Below, piece by piece: positions 11,500 through 24,138 of a DNA stretch of 64,000 nt (the stretch's first letter is position 1; each line of letters begins with the position of its first letter). The translations under genes and the position numbers were made by a program. The notes beneath the pieces were generated by a model. That model was not told the origin of the DNA. It saw only the letters and a program-made list of their open reading frames with translations, and did not search any database. The stretch is from Brasenia schreberi (taxonomy: Eukaryota; Streptophyta; Magnoliopsida; Nymphaeales; Cabombaceae), in the NCBI GenBank assembly GCA_036023115.1, contig JAYKKT010000059.1, positions 10,440,501 to 10,504,500 on the forward strand, written 5' to 3'.

Positions 11500-13590
11500 A
11501 TTTTCAAAGTTGACTAGAGACCAAAGCTACCCATCATATATTCTTTCACAACTAGTTTCCTTATTCCTTTATATGTATTTTTTGCTTGATGCACAAAATC
11601 GATGTTATTTGTCAGTATTTGATCCTTTGTTAGTCTTGATGGATGTCATTTGAAAGCCATGTTTAGAGGGAGCGCTATTTCATAAGTATAGGTTTCTTAT
11701 TTGCTATTCTATTACTTATGACATTATTGCAACCTTTTTTTAATGATTTTTGATATAGCTATGCTTATAACATTCTTTTTTATATTGTATTCTATAAGTC
11801 TATAACAAGCAAAAGAGAAACAAACCGAGGATTAGTCATAGTTATCCGCTACTAGGGACATTCACGGTACAAGTAACATGAGTCCTTCCTCCACTATTTG
11901 TAAGCAAGAGGTGTGAGAGGCCTCAAATCTAGAGGACTAAAAAAGAGATGAGCTAGTCCAACAAGAAGAGATTTATAGCAACCACTATGGAAGTTGTGAT
12001 TTTTTGTTTGGTTAGCCTATAATGGTTGAATCAAGTATATCAAACTATGTATTATGTTATCGTATAATTATGGTTTGCTCGGTATTGGTAACCTTACTTG
12101 TGATGTTATTTATAAAATGCAAACAAGTTACGTACAGCATATTATGCTTTCGTATAATGTTATTTATAATATTTCAACAGTTTTAGTGGAATGCACTATA
12201 TTTTTATATGATATTATTTATGACTGCGTGCATGTTTCGTATGATATTTTTTTGAAATATCATTATATTATGCTATTAATAAACAAAATAAAATGCTCGT
12301 ATATCCTATGAAATGCTCGTAGGTTACAATGTTATATGAAATGGTCAAAGGTTATGTAGAATGTAGTATATGTGTTGTAGGTTACATATTTTTGTACGTT
12401 GTTATTTGTGAAATACTCACGGTCATATGGTGTGATAAGTGAATGCTCACAAGTTATAATGTTATATGAAATAGTCACATGTTATGTGAAATGTGTTATA
12501 TTTTTACATAACATGATGTTACATTAGTATGAAATGTTTGCTTGTTATTAATAGAGGACACTGGTGGCATCTATCCATAAAGGACTTTAAACATACATTG
12601 CTTACAATGAAGTAAAATGAAAGATCTAAAGTAAAAGGAGTTGCATCATCATACAGGCTACATTCAACAATCTTCAATGTTCAACCTTTTTCGCATTTAA
12701 TACACCCATATATATGATACATTTCTCAATTACAAGATATTCCTCCTTCTTGATCTTCTAAGTTCTATCTCAAGTTCATGACTTCTTCTACACTTGTGAT
12801 CTTTAGTAGAGTTGGTGTGGTCAAAATGTCTTCAATTTGACCCACATAAGACTTATTATCGCTTTTCATATTTGTTGCCCATATTATATACCTACATTGT
12901 TAAAATAAGAATACATAAAGGTACAATTAATTATTATTTCAAAGTAATTATAACAAGGCACAATATTTTGACAACACTAACATTGTTTCGATGATGGAGG
13001 AAATGGTGTTGAATTGTCTCGACATTTAAAAATTTTGATGTCTATTGAGCTTTGACATTTGGTACAAATTTGTGAAAAATTTTTCACACCGTAGCCTTTC
13101 TTCAATAAATTTTCATTTCACTTCTAGCCAACAACAAGATAAGAGCATCATATGTGACTGACTGACATATTACAAGACCATGAGGTACTAACTTGATAAC
13201 AAACTATAAGGTATTAAAGTGAAAACCATCAATCCATGAGGTACCATATCAAACATTTGACTGCTTTATGTAGAAAAAATATTGAAAATGCAAACTTTTA
13301 TGTTTCTTGTTGGATGTTACAAATTTCTTGTTATAGGATTGATATTAATCATAAAAATAACTAAATGAGCAATGTATGACTTTGTATAAATGTTTTTCAT
13401 GCTTTTTGGGTTTATAAATCACATTTTTTCCCTCTTATTGTGTTTTGAAAGATAATTGTTTGATTTTGCTACAAATATAATATATACAATATGAAATGAA
13501 AAGCAAATAATACCAACACGTATCTTGGAGAGAGCATCAGTGGTATGCGGATTGTACTGCCACTGACCAAGAGAGTGAGGGAGACAAAGA
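11500..13590. other. AT-rich stretch with degenerate repeats around 12050-12560
   Basis: Between 12050 and 12560 the phrase GTTATATGAAATG and close variants (GTTATGTGAAATG, GTTATGTAGAATG) recur irregularly at about 50-60 bp spacing, with CTCGTAGGTTAC/CTCACAAGTTAT between them. This may be a decayed tandem array, possibly the 3' part of the preceding transposon. No gene is seen in the rest. Confidence 0.45.
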
Positions 13591-13616
13591 GAAAGAGCAA
13601 TGAAAAACAATGATGA

Positions 13617-13636
13617 GAGAGAGAGAGAGAGAGAAA
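13617..13636. repeat. (GA)n microsatellite
   Basis: A short GA run produces Leu/Ser-rich spurious frames on the minus strand (13419-13818). Confidence 0.9.
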
Positions 13637-14059
13637 GTGTGAGCAATGAGGAGCAACCTAGTTGAGTAAGAGGATACTGGAGGTAGAAAATAGTGATCAA
13701 GAGAAAGTGAGATGGAGATCTTGGGTTTTTGGATATCATATTTGAAATAGATCATCATCCTACTATCCGGTTGACATGGATGTTGAGTCAACAACAAGCA
13801 CATACTCCCGTTTGCCATGTCGGATGACCACTAATAACGTTAGGCTCAGGGTACTAATAAAAAGTAAAATTAAAAGTACAAAAATAGATTTTCAGTAAAT
13901 CAAAAATACTAATATAAAGTTTTCCCAAGTTTTTTAACTTGCTCACTCTTTTAGGAAAAGTTGTCAACACAAGGTGTTACATGCAATCACTTCCATCTCA
14001 TCTCCCATGGGCATTCATACAATTATCAAGGGAGGTACCTACATATAGGTCAATTCTAG

Positions 14060-14405
14060 GTAAATCAAAACCAATAGTTTTTAACCATCAATTTTGGTTT
14101 TCCTAGAACCAGGAACCAGAACCAAACTGGGACTAAACCAATTTAGGTTTTATCTTTAGCTTCAGCGTAAGTCTTAAACCACCCAAAGCCGAAAAATCAT
14201 TACAATATATATAAACTTATAAAAAAAATGAAGCCGACAGTTTGGGATTGTCGGTTTCAACCTAGTTCAAGTTCCATCGAAGGTGGAAACAAAACCAAAC
14301 AGGGTGGTCCCAAATTTCATGTCTAGTTCTAGATCGGATGTAACCAATTAATGCTCAAATCAGTTCCTAACCCGGTTCTATTCCAGTTAAAACTGTTGGT
14401 CGGTT
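14060..14405. repeat. GGTTC/GAACC-rich dispersed repeat, copy A
   Basis: The segment is dense in GGAACC, CCAGAACC and GGTTCTA variants and contains CATGTCTAG near its right side, as do the elements at 16722 and 55347. It could be a non-autonomous hAT-like DNA transposon. Ends are not clear in this copy. Confidence 0.45.
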
Positions 14406-14849
14406 CCAAACCAACCATGTTCACCTATGTAAGTCATAATGGTTCCGTTATCGCACAAGATTGAGCTCAATGACAAGTCAAAATTCATATGGTCAATCCA
14501 TATTAGCATTTTATTGTGGCTTTTGTCAATTAAAAAAAAGGAAGATTTGTGCTTTCTTATTCTACTTTTGAAGGACAATATGGTGATTCCACAAAAAGGC
14601 AGGTCCTACGCCTAAATTCCTTGGAGGAGCGCAGTACTTTGAAAGCTTTGATGTTGGTGGAGACTGTCCATGCTTTCACGGTGGCATTCATGATACGGGC
14701 AATGGGTCTCCGATCAAATTAAAGAGAGAGAGAGAGAGATGGAGGGGAGGGGAGCTATGCGTGAGGAGCGAACGAGGTCATAAAGAGGAGGGTAAAGGGT
14801 GTGTGCTTAGTAATTAGAGGTACGTCTTTAGTAGAAATATAGCTTTTTC

Positions 14850-15005
14850 CCTTTTTCTTGGTGCTTCTTTCTGTGCTTTTTTGGGTCTTTCGAGTTGAAA
14901 ATGCATGATACGTAGAATGTGTACTTAAATGATCAAACTTTTTTTTTCGCTTTTTCTTGGTGTTTTCAATCCATGATATGTGGAATGTAAGTTTGATCAT
15001 TTTAA
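14850..15005. repeat. Short repeated RTE-like motif
   Basis: CATGATATGTGGAATGTAAG occurs at about 14972 and, diverged, at about 14903. The same stretch opens the RTE fragment at about 15452, so pieces of one LINE segment are present three times within 600 bp. A 99-codon minus-strand frame here is low-complexity and is not called a gene. Confidence 0.55.
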
Positions 15006-15429
15006 GTTTGAAAAATGATGTGTTGTATTTAAATGAATATTTGTTGTACTTCAATGACCCTGCAAGGCAAGGATGAGTGCTATGAGGATTAGGGTAGATC
15101 CATCTGGCCCTGCCTCAATATATATACAATGACATATTTTACATCTATCCACTAGTGCATGCCTGAGTTAAAACCTATACACCTATGTATTTAAACTTTT
15201 TTTTGAGTAATGCAATGTGTATAATATTATAATAAATGTTAATATAATATATATTAAATAATATATTTCTTAATATAGTATTTTGATAATATCTTGAATC
15301 CATAGTAGTAAATCCGACAAAGTTTTATATTGACTATCGGAAGCCTAATATAACCCTCGTTCTTCCATATCAGAGATTGGGACTGACCATGATAAAGTTA
15401 TAAATATGAAGATAAACATTAAAAAACAA

Positions 15430-16137
15430 AGGCTTTAAACCTAGTACAACAAATGCATGATATGTGGAATGTAAGTTTAATCATTGAAGTATTATAAATG
15501 ACATGAAAATTAAAATTGATACACATGACACTTCTCAAAAAGAAAGTTCTAAATTCACAGGGTCAGTTCTTCATAGCAATGAAAGAATTTTAGAGATGCC
15601 ACACATAGAATAAATGCAAGTTGGTTAAAATTAAAATTTGTATTAGGTATTCTATGTGATAAGAAAATATCATTAAAATTGAAATCTAAATATTATAAAA
15701 TAACAATTACACCTATTATGTTATATGGTGTCAAGTGTTGGGCAGTTAATCATCAATATATGTAAAAGGTGTTCGTGACAAAAATGAAGATACTACATGA
15801 ATGTATTGCCACACATGAAAAGACCATATTTGTGTTATCATATACAAATTGAGAGTGACACCAATAGATGATAAAATAAGGAAAAGTTATTTAAGATGGT
15901 TTAAACATATGGAAAAAAGATCAAAGGAAGCTTCAATAAAAAGGTGTAAGACTATATGGTGATTATGTCAAAAACAGGAAGAAGAAGCCCATGAAAGTAT
16001 TGTAAGGGAAAATAAAAAAGATCTAACATCTCTTAAGTTAATTGTTGACATGACATAGGAGAAAACTTTATGAAAATAAAGAATCCATGCAGTCGACCCC
16101 ATCTATTATAGGAAAAGGCTATTGTTGTTGTTGTATA
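15430..16137 (+). mobile_element. RTE-clade LINE, 3' terminal fragment, copy 3
   Basis: It begins with the ATATGTGGAATGTAAGTTT stretch of the distal reverse transcriptase region and continues through the C-terminal domain. It ends with GGAAAAGGCTATTGTTGTTG, the (TTG)n tail shared with the copy ending at 34922. The order matches the minus-strand copy at 44699-46767. Many stops are present. It is 5'-truncated, as most LINE insertions are. Confidence 0.75.
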
Positions 16138-16234
16138 GTATTATGGTTATATTTAGGTTAACTATATTATAATAAATAATATTATATGTATATTAAAGTT
16201 AAATTTTATATAAAAATACTTTTTAAAACTTACA

Positions 16235-16624
16235 TTGTGCAAGGCAAGTTATATCAAGTTCTGTGCAGGGCGGGTATGGGTTGAGAACTCTAAGACCCTA
16301 GGAACAGACCTTAATGAAAGGTTTGGAAAGTGGGGCAGGTCGGGTAGGGCGAAAACCGGCACCATTGCCTTCCCTCGTGTGAGGCAAGCCTGCCACTCTC
16401 TTTTTCCAAGACTGTCAATGGAGTGGTCTGATCCATTGTGGTTGCAGATCTACATTGACCGAAAAGGGGGTAACACCCCCTTACGAGCTTTAGGAAATCA
16501 AGGAAAAGGGTTATACCCACAGTCCAAACCGTGGGCTATATATTGGACAGTTCTCCCCCACGTTAAACAGTTCCGCTATTGGCCTCACTGTAAACAAATT
16601 CTGAATGTGCACTTAATAAAATAA
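16235..16624 (+). other. Unassigned 129-codon open frame
   Basis: The open frame starts MCKASYIKFCAGRVWVEN and is clearly more GC-rich than its surroundings. I recognise no domain, signal peptide or membrane segment; the product would be basic and rich in Trp, Gly and Arg. It lies between a LINE tail and a GGTTC-rich element. It may be part of an unclassified transposon or non-coding DNA that happens to be open. Confidence 0.3.
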
Positions 16625-16721
16625 TAGATTCTAACTCATCTAATACCTAATGACAGCTATAATTAATTGGTAAAAATTTATCTCCTTTTGTTTGGAATTT
16701 TATCATAAGAGCTTGGATGTA

Positions 16722-17009
16722 TAGAAATGGCTGGCTTGGAATCGGTATGGTAGTTTCAACTGGAACTAAACTGGGCTAGAAACTGACCAAAACTGGAACT
16801 TGTAAAACTAGACTTGGAACTGGCGACCACTCGGTTGAGTTCCGATTGGGTCTGGACTGGAATGCTGGTTTCTTTTAGCTTCAAAAATTTTAGTGATTTT
16901 TTTTGGTTTTGGACAGCTTAAGACTCAAACCAGAACTGAAGAAGGAACTGGCCTAGTTACTTTTGGTTATAGTTCCTTGTTCCAAGTAAACCAAAACTGG
17001 CCATGTCTA
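16722..17009. repeat. GGTTC-rich inverted-repeat element, copy B (possible hAT-like MITE)
   Basis: The left end TAGAAATGGCTGG and the reverse complement of the right end, TAGACATGGCCAG, form an imperfect terminal inverted repeat. The interior is rich in GGAACTGG, CCAAAACTGG and related motifs. Length is 288 bp. I see no convincing target duplication. Confidence 0.5.
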
Positions 17010-17305
17010 TGAATGGGTTCATACACTGGGCTTTTATTGTCGTTTTTACTGGCTAAAAACGTTAACAAACTGTCAAATCCAAAGGCTAGAAGTAGATTTT
17101 GATTGTTTTAGATAAGGTTCGTAAACGAGCTGAGCAAACTAAACACGGGTTGTTCGTGGCTTATTCGTCAACTCAAAATCTTGTTTGCATTTGGCATGCT
17201 AGGTCATGCAGGTGGAGTGACGTTAACATGGACCAAATATGAAACCAGATAGACAAGCTGAAAACGAAGCTTTTGACATGTTTTATCATTGGAGTGCATC
17301 TTGCG

Positions 17306-17458
17306 ACAGATAAAGCATTTTGTGTTCATGTAAATCTTTTTGTTTTAGTAAAAGGAGTGTATCTCGTGAAATCCAGAAAGGGGACCCTCTTTCGAGTAAA
17401 AGAAGTGCTAGTAACGTATGCCGAATCAAGTGGCCACCCATTACTTTTGTAACTTACA
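17306..17458 (-). repeat. Truncated downstream LTR of the old Copia element
   Basis: Alignable to 22740-22895: both contain TTTTGTGTTCA, AAAAGGAGTGTA, CTCGTGAAATCC and ACCCATTACTTTTGTAACTT. Homology stops near 17306, where unrelated sequence begins, so about 200 bp of this LTR is missing. Confidence 0.8.
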
Positions 17459-17624
17459 TCTCCCACTTGGCCACTTGTTCGATAATGATAGTTATACCTC
17501 CTACTATTTTGGTGATTTTTGAAGTTGTACCACTTTGAGTTGCAAGTGAATTACAACTTATACAAGTTATGTGGTTTTCATAATCAACATGTTTTTCTTC
17601 CACAGTGTGTTTTCACATTAAGAC

Positions 17625-17837
17625 TCAAGCATATCTCAAACCCATAAGTGTAACATACTTTATAAAGAGATCTTTTGAAACACCTTTAGTCAAGGGGTCA
17701 ACCACCATATCTCTAGTTGGCATATAAGATATAAATATTTCATTCCTCTTAAGCATATCATAAACTCGGTGGTATTTAATCATTATATGCTTGCTTCTAG
17801 AGTTATCAACTCCACTCTTAACCAGGGTAATTGTCAC
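17625..17837 (-). pseudogene. Copia RNase H / C-terminal fragment
   Basis: The 70-codon frame contains RSKHIMIKYHRVYDMLKRNE and PTRDMVVDPLTKGVSKDLF, a hallmark of Copia polyprotein C-termini (KHI..R.H..R..., then AD.LTK). It is the 3' end of the old element at 17306-22895. Confidence 0.85.
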
Positions 17838-18323
17838 AATAAATAATAATTAGCTCATTGGTTATATCCAATTTCAAATCACGTATGAAGTGACTTATCT
17901 AAATTGTATGTATTAAGTATACAATTGTTATAGATAATCATCCTTGTTTCTTGTGTATGAAGGTTGATTTATTATCATCTTTGCTCCTAGCAAAGTTAAT
18001 ATCTTAGCATCCTACTACTTTTAGTTCATCTGCTTGAAAGTATAATTTTATAAGACCGACAACAAAATTGATTATCCAATACTGTCAATCAAGATTACTT
18101 TGATATCTACTTATAAGACCACCAACAAAGTTGATATCAAGTTTTGTACATAACATAACATACATCAAGTCGCTCAGAGCTTTTGAATAAGGAACATTAG
18201 GCTTGTTTTCTCCCTCACTAGGACAGTCAACCTTACTTAATTTAACTTCTTTAGCTATGGGTGTATTTACAAATTTGCATTAACCTATCTAAATGTCTTA
18301 AGAATATAGTGAATATATATCTC

Positions 18324-18557
18324 CTAACTCAAACAAAGAAGTTTAGATTCTCTATCATGAAAAATCTTTATCCCTAGAATATAAGATGTCTCTTTCATAT
18401 CCTTTATTTTAAACTTAAAGTTTAACCATGACTTGGTTTTGGTAATTATCTCATTATCATTATCAGTGAACAATATGCCATCTACATATAAAAATAGAAT
18501 GACAAAGTGACTCCCACTGTTCCAAACATATACATAGTATTCTAGTTCATTAGCCAC
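18324..18557 (-). pseudogene. Copia reverse transcriptase fragment with altered YVDD box
   Basis: The 77-codon frame contains VILFLYVDGILFTDND followed by KFKIKDMKETSYILGIKI, the standard Copia RT palm region. The second Asp of the catalytic YVDD box is Gly here, which should abolish polymerase activity even without the surrounding stops. Confidence 0.85.
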
Positions 18558-20920
18558 AAACCCAAGTTCTAAAATAACATTTTAAAAGGTCAAATACCAT
18601 TGGTGAGGTGATTGTTTGAGGTCATATAAAGATTTCTTCAACCTTTATACTTTGTCTTCCTGACCTTCAACAACATATCCTTTGCTTGCTACGTATAAAT
18701 GATTTTATCTAAATCATTGTTTAGAAAAATAATTTTTATATCTAGATAATATAAATCTAAATCATAAAATATAAAAATAGCCAGAATAATCCTAATGGAT
18801 GCAAATTTCACAAGAGAATATATCTCTATGTAATATATCCTTTCTTTTTATGAAAACCTTGTCTTAAACTTATTGATTATTCTATCGATCATATATTTCT
18901 TTTGAAGAACCCATTTATACCCTATGACTTTCTTTTTTTTTGGCAAAACTACAAATTCTCATCCTTAACTTTTCTTAGTGGATTCAATTTCCTCATCCAT
19001 TGTTGATTCATGTGAGTTAATAGTTTGTTGATAAGTCAAGTTATCAATTAACTCATCTAAATTCATTGGATTACACACTTCCTCTGTAAGGTAAGTGTGA
19101 TAATCATTTAAGTAGGATGGTATAACCCTAGGTCTTTTATGTCTATTTAAACTTTTAGTTTGTTTACGAAGGTCATTTAGATGAGAATCTATGGATTTGA
19201 TTATGAATTCAAATCCACTAGATCATCAATGCTCTAATTTTCATCTTCAAAAATATCATTCTTCATATCTTCTAAGAATTAAATATCCTACTTTCTATTA
19301 TTTCATAGTGTTTATAATAAAATCTTTATATGTTAGAACATTTAGAGTATCCAATAAAAATATATCTAAAGGACCTACTATCTAGTTTATTCTAAATTGA
19401 TCAAGGATCTTTATATGGACAATAGATCCTCACATTTTGAGATGACTTAGGTCTGAATTTTTATCAAATTTCATCTCATATGGTATAGAAAATACAACCT
19501 TACATACTACTCTATTTAATATGGTTATAGTTATGGTTATTGCTTCTCTCTAAAATACCTTAGGAAAAGAATCATCTATTACCATTAACGTAGTCATATT
19601 CAATAAGATTATGTTATATCTTTCCCCTACACTATTTTGTTGAGAGGTCTTAGGCATGATATTTTGTTTTGTGATACCAAAGTCTTTACATTATTCTTAG
19701 AATTCTATAGAAGTATATTTACCACCTTGGTCAAACCTTAAAACTTTAATTGTACACCCTAGTTGATTTTCAACTTTTTTCTTATACTCTTTAAATATAT
19801 CAACTGTTTCATATTTATGTGTTAAGAGATATAAGTATTATATCTCAAATAATAATTTATAAATGCTATAAATTAAACTTTCTCATAATGATACCTTATC
19901 CTAAAAAGGTCATATATATCTTTATGAATGATTTCTAATAGGGTTATCCTAATTATTTCTTTTAGAAAGGATTTTCTTGTTATTTTTCCTTGTATACAAG
20001 CCTCATATTTATTAAAACCTAGATAATAAGTCAAAGTTAACTAATTTCCTCAACTTATTCAAACTTATATACCCTAATCTTTTATGTCATATATTTTTAT
20101 TAATAATAAAGGCATAATCAATATAAGAAAAAAAAGACAATGCTTCATTTTCATTAACATTTGATTTAAACAACCCATGCTCAAAATAAAAGATAACAGA
20201 ACAGGTTATTCTACCATGTTTTTTCATAGTAATTTTTCTAGGGATAAATCTAACCTTTTTTCACTAGGATAGGTACAAGCACTAGATTGTGCTTAATAAA
20301 TGGTACAATCAATAAATCAATAAGTACAACCAAAGTGCCTCCTATAACAATCCTAAAGGATTCAACTCCTAGAGCATCAACGAAAGAATTATTTTCAATA
20401 TAAACCCGATATTTCCTTAGCTTATATTATTTTAGGTCCATAGCTCCCTCCTTACTCTTTGCAATATGTAAGGCAACTTAAAAATTCATCCACCAGCCAA
20501 TCATAGGGTCGTCAATGTATAAACATTTTGAAATCATATAGATAATCTCATACTTCTCCTTTGAGCCACATTGCTAACAGTTGCCTTTATTTTTTTAACT
20601 TGTGGCAGTTCCTTTTGAAGTGTTCATCTTGCTACAATTAAAGAACTTGATCCGAGAAGTGCATCCCTGTGATTTCTTAAAATTCAACCACCCTTTTTAT
20701 CAAATTTGTTTAATTTCTTATTTGATTTCTTTTTATTGTTCTTAAGCTAGACCCTAAATCGTCCGGAGCTAAGAGCAGTTTGTCCTTTTTATTTGTTCAT
20801 GTACTCTTGATCAATAGCAAATTTCAAAGGAAATTCAAAAATGGTAAAGTTAGGTCCCAACCTAAGAGTTATGGTTACCATATTCTATGAAGTTAGAATA
20901 CTATTTAGCATAGCCAAAAT

Positions 20921-21190
20921 CTAAATAGGATCAATTATTATAGACTTACCTGTTGTCAAATCTCTAGCCATAATCAACATATGGTTGACATGTTCAACTA
21001 TATTATTATAGACTTGGTTGTTGTGGTTCAATATTTTTTCCTTTCCTCGTATTTGTATTAGGGATTGTAGTTTTTCATAATTCATGCCCTCTAATGTCAA
21101 GGCCAAAGAAATTCTTCTCTTTCATGTTTGAAAGTTTAGGTTATTAAGTTTTTCAATTTTTGCTAATTCAAATACAGATATTCTAGCCGT
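20921..21190 (-). pseudogene. Copia gag remnant
   Basis: On the minus strand a 61-codon frame reads MALTLEGMNYEKLQSL and further on VNHMLIMARDLTTGKS. A related gag-like stretch, ELAKIEKLNNLNF, lies upstream in a different frame. It sits where gag is expected between the leader and the zinc knuckle. Confidence 0.5.
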
Positions 21191-21781
21191 CATTTTAGCA
21201 AATTTTACAAAAAGGATAAATAGAGGAATTACAAATTTTAAGAAAAAAAACATAAACAAGTAACATATAATTAAATTTAGCCATGAATATAATGGATAAA
21301 CATTATTAACTAGCTATACGCTTGATTGCGATATAATAAAACAATATATACTATCATGCAAATACGTATGAGCACATGACTATACTTCTGAAAACAATTC
21401 AGGTACTAAACATGTAATAACTTAAAATAAATTGCTCAACACAAAACTTTGGAATTTAGACACAAGAACAAGAGTAATAGAGTAATTTCCTTGCTTGGAG
21501 GGTTTTTGTAATAGGCCACAAAATAGAAGGACAAAATAGTTATCATGTCCTATTGACTATTTTGTAAATTTAACAAACACTTAGGGGCAGAAAGTCACTT
21601 GATTAAGTAGAATATAATAAGAGTAAATTTGTAACTTCATTTTCTGAATGAAACTATAATTTTTACAAAAGGATAGGAGACAGAATAGTAAAATCAACCC
21701 CTAAGGTCTTTTTTATAAATTTACATATAATTATTTGTATAAAATAATAATTTAACACTATTTTGTAAATTTCTTAAAACA

Positions 21782-22396
21782 CTAGGGACAAAAAGGTAAT
21801 TCATGCCCACTACTCAATGTAGTTTCTATGAAACTACTAGTGGTTTTGCTTGAGAAACTAGGCTCCTTTTCTAGTTTCTCGCCTTCTACAATACCAATCT
21901 GAGTGGGAGAGAGTGAGATCGAGAGAGAGAAAGAGAGCAATGTTTGAGAGAAGGGGAAAGAGGAGAGAGGAGAGAGAGGGAAGACAATGTGTTCATCCTC
22001 CTCTCTTGGTTTAATTCCATTGCCAAACCAAAGATGAAAAATCTCTAATCTAGGGAACATTGGTCGTCTCTCTTCATGCCTAAAAACAAAAAGCCAAAAA
22101 CTAGATAAGTTTCTAGTTTCCTTTTCTCTTTTGTTGTTTCGATTGCTTTCTTTTAAGGATAATAGACGATTAACGTGGCTCAGATAGTAGAGAGGAGAGT
22201 CATACCAGAAAAGATAGAGCAACCTCTCCGACTCTCTCTCAAAAGAGAAAAATGATAAGATTTTGTTTTCAAACTTTTCTTTTCTAATGTTTCTTTTCTT
22301 GATATTTTGCTCTATATGATTTCCAAAGTTTATCTTTGAATGATGAAACCCGATAGACTTGAGACCAAAAAATGTCAATAAAAGAGGGTTCTCCAA
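21782..22396 (-). other. 204-codon open frame in the leader of the old Copia element
   Basis: A long uninterrupted minus-strand frame starts MENPLLLTFFGLKSIGFHHS and is rich in Ser, Phe, Leu, Glu and Arg, largely because it crosses CT/GA-rich tracts. It lies between the primer site (22513) and the gag remnant (21190), where the element should have only untranslated leader. No known domain is visible. It is probably open by composition, but it is the longest open frame of the element. Confidence 0.3.
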
Positions 22397-22512
22397 TTTT
22401 TTGTATTCTCTTATATTTTATCTATAATCTTACTTTTTTTTGTAAGAGAAAAAATGTTAGGTAAAATAAGTGATGAGAATAATACTAGAGACTTGCCAAA
22501 GATCGATAAGTT

Positions 22513-22524
22513 GCTCTAATACCA
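22513..22524 (-). promoter_or_regulatory. Primer binding site of the old Copia element
   Basis: The minus strand reads TGGTATTAGAGC, one substitution from TGGTATCAGAGC, the plant tRNA-iMet primer site. It lies five bases inside the LTR boundary at 22530. Confidence 0.8.
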
Positions 22525-22529
22525 ATATA

Positions 22530-22895
22530 TGTAAAATAAGTGTGGAAGCTTGAAGACAATACTCTAATAGAGGAGTCTTTCTCCATAAAGTTTTCTTCTA
22601 AAAGGTTTTTTGGAAGAAGTAAAGAACACAAAATAATATTATTTGTATGTATTGTTTTACAGTTTATCTTCTTTTTACCTTTTTATATTATGCGTTTCCA
22701 TTTTAAGAGATTTTATCTCTATGGCATTCATCATTTTCTTTTGTAAAGACAAAATATTTTGTGTTCACTTAAATCTTTTTTTTAGCAAAAGGAGTGTAGC
22801 TCGTGAAATCCGAAAAGGGGCCACTCTTTCTAGATTTCATGAGTACTTGTAACAATGCCAAACCAAGTGATCACCCATTACTTTTGTAACTTACA
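22530..22895 (-). repeat. Upstream LTR of the old Copia element
   Basis: 366 bp, TG...CA ends. The part from about 22740 matches the truncated LTR at 17306-17458. Divergence between the two is substantial, so the insertion is old. Confidence 0.75.
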
Positions 22896-23024
22896 TATCA
22901 CTCATGACAATCAAATCAAACTGAATAAGATCATGAGCTTGACTCATTTAGTTGGCAAACCAAGAAAGAACAAGTCATTACCAACTCAAGCAAGTTGAAT
23001 CACGAGGACCTCACTTCCTTTTCT

Positions 23025-23136
23025 TCTTTTTTGGTATAATTGGGAAGCTAAAGTCAAGTGCATGCCCTTGAGTATTGAACTCACGACCTTCAACTTATTA
23101 GCCAAGTGTGCTATTAACCATTGTGCAACTCGGTTC
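23025..23136 (-). repeat. tRNA-derived SINE, copy 4
   Basis: On the minus strand: CACACTTGGCTAATAAG, then GGTCGTGAGTTCAATACTC (B box), GGGCATGCACTTGACTTTAG, CTTCCCAATTATACC and an A-rich tail. This order is identical to the copy at 483-600. Confidence 0.65.
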
Positions 23137-23139
23137 ATT

Positions 23140-24060
23140 TACCGGCCTTAGGTTTACACAACCATTATAGAAAACCCAAGTTTTCATCAAACCTAGGTTT
23201 ACATAAATCGAATTGACATGCACACTTCCCTTTTACTATTCATATACTCTTTTCTCAAAATACTCCGGACACAATTTCTCTCTCCCCTAAACAACATGAT
23301 TCTACCATTGTTCTCGATATCTTTCAACAACTTCTTAAAGCTTCTAACAACTTTTGAAAGTCTCTTTTTTACACATTTTAAGCATTGTCGATTTTTATTT
23401 GACATTCGAAAAAAATAATTGAATCAAATAATCAATGAACGAATGAACCCTTAAAATAATCAATAATATTTATCATCGAATAAAAAAAGAAAAGAGAATA
23501 AAATCTATTATATTTGAGATTAAGTTGTTGATTAGACGCGAAAAAATAAGTACTATAAGTTCTTCCTTGAATCTTATTTTTCATCGTCTTCTTTTTCATT
23601 AAATCGTTGTAGTTGAGAACAAAGCCGCAATTAAGCAACAACTCTCCATCTAGGAAGTTGCGATGCGGCTCAAGTGCATCTCTACTCAACTCATGATAAC
23701 TTCACAATTGTTGGATCAATGATATCAAATACACAAAAAAGTAAAACACGATTAAATCCATGAACATACCTCTACAAAACACAAAATATCTCATTGAATC
23801 ATGTATGTAACTTTTTTTAATTTTTTTTTATAAAAGAAGGTGACAGAACTCAAATGAGATTCAGTTATGCATCAAAAGATCTACATCAATGAAAGCTAAA
23901 GAAAAGAGGAAGAGAGCTTACAGCGAAGGAGACAGGAACATGAGTATAGAGTGGGGTAGTATGAAAATTTCTGAAAATAACGTGTGGGGAAAAGGGTGTG
24001 TATGGTAATTTGGAAAACTTGTTTTTTTAATGTGTCATCCACCTGAATTTCAAAATATCG
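23140..24060. other. Intergenic stretch upstream of C1D, no gene seen
   Basis: Short frames (for example 23432-23689, minus) lack recognisable motifs. The last part should include the C1D promoter; no TATA box stands out. Confidence 0.5.
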
Positions 24061-24138
24061 TAGTTATTTGCAGCCAACCCTAATTGAAAGAGGCCTCTCT
24101 GTGTGTTTGTCTCTGTGTGGCGATCGAGAAGATAGGAC

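Larger units (their letters stand above)
17306..22895 (-). mobile_element. Old, degraded Ty1/Copia retrotransposon with LTR remnants
   Basis: A minus-strand element. Its upstream LTR (22530-22895) begins TGTAAG and ends in CA when read on the minus strand. It is followed by the primer site TGGTATTAGAGC (22513-22524), one base from the tRNA-iMet consensus. Decayed coding pieces follow in Copia order: gag (20921-21190), zinc knuckle with HFKRNCHKLKK (about 20570-20650), integrase tail around SQQN (about 19620-19660), reverse transcriptase (18324-18557) and RNase H/C-terminus (17625-17837). A polypurine stretch (AAGTGGGAGA, minus strand) abuts the second LTR at 17458, which is truncated at about 17306. 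The polymerase box reads YVDG instead of YVDD. Numerous stops make it non-autonomous. Confidence 0.8.
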
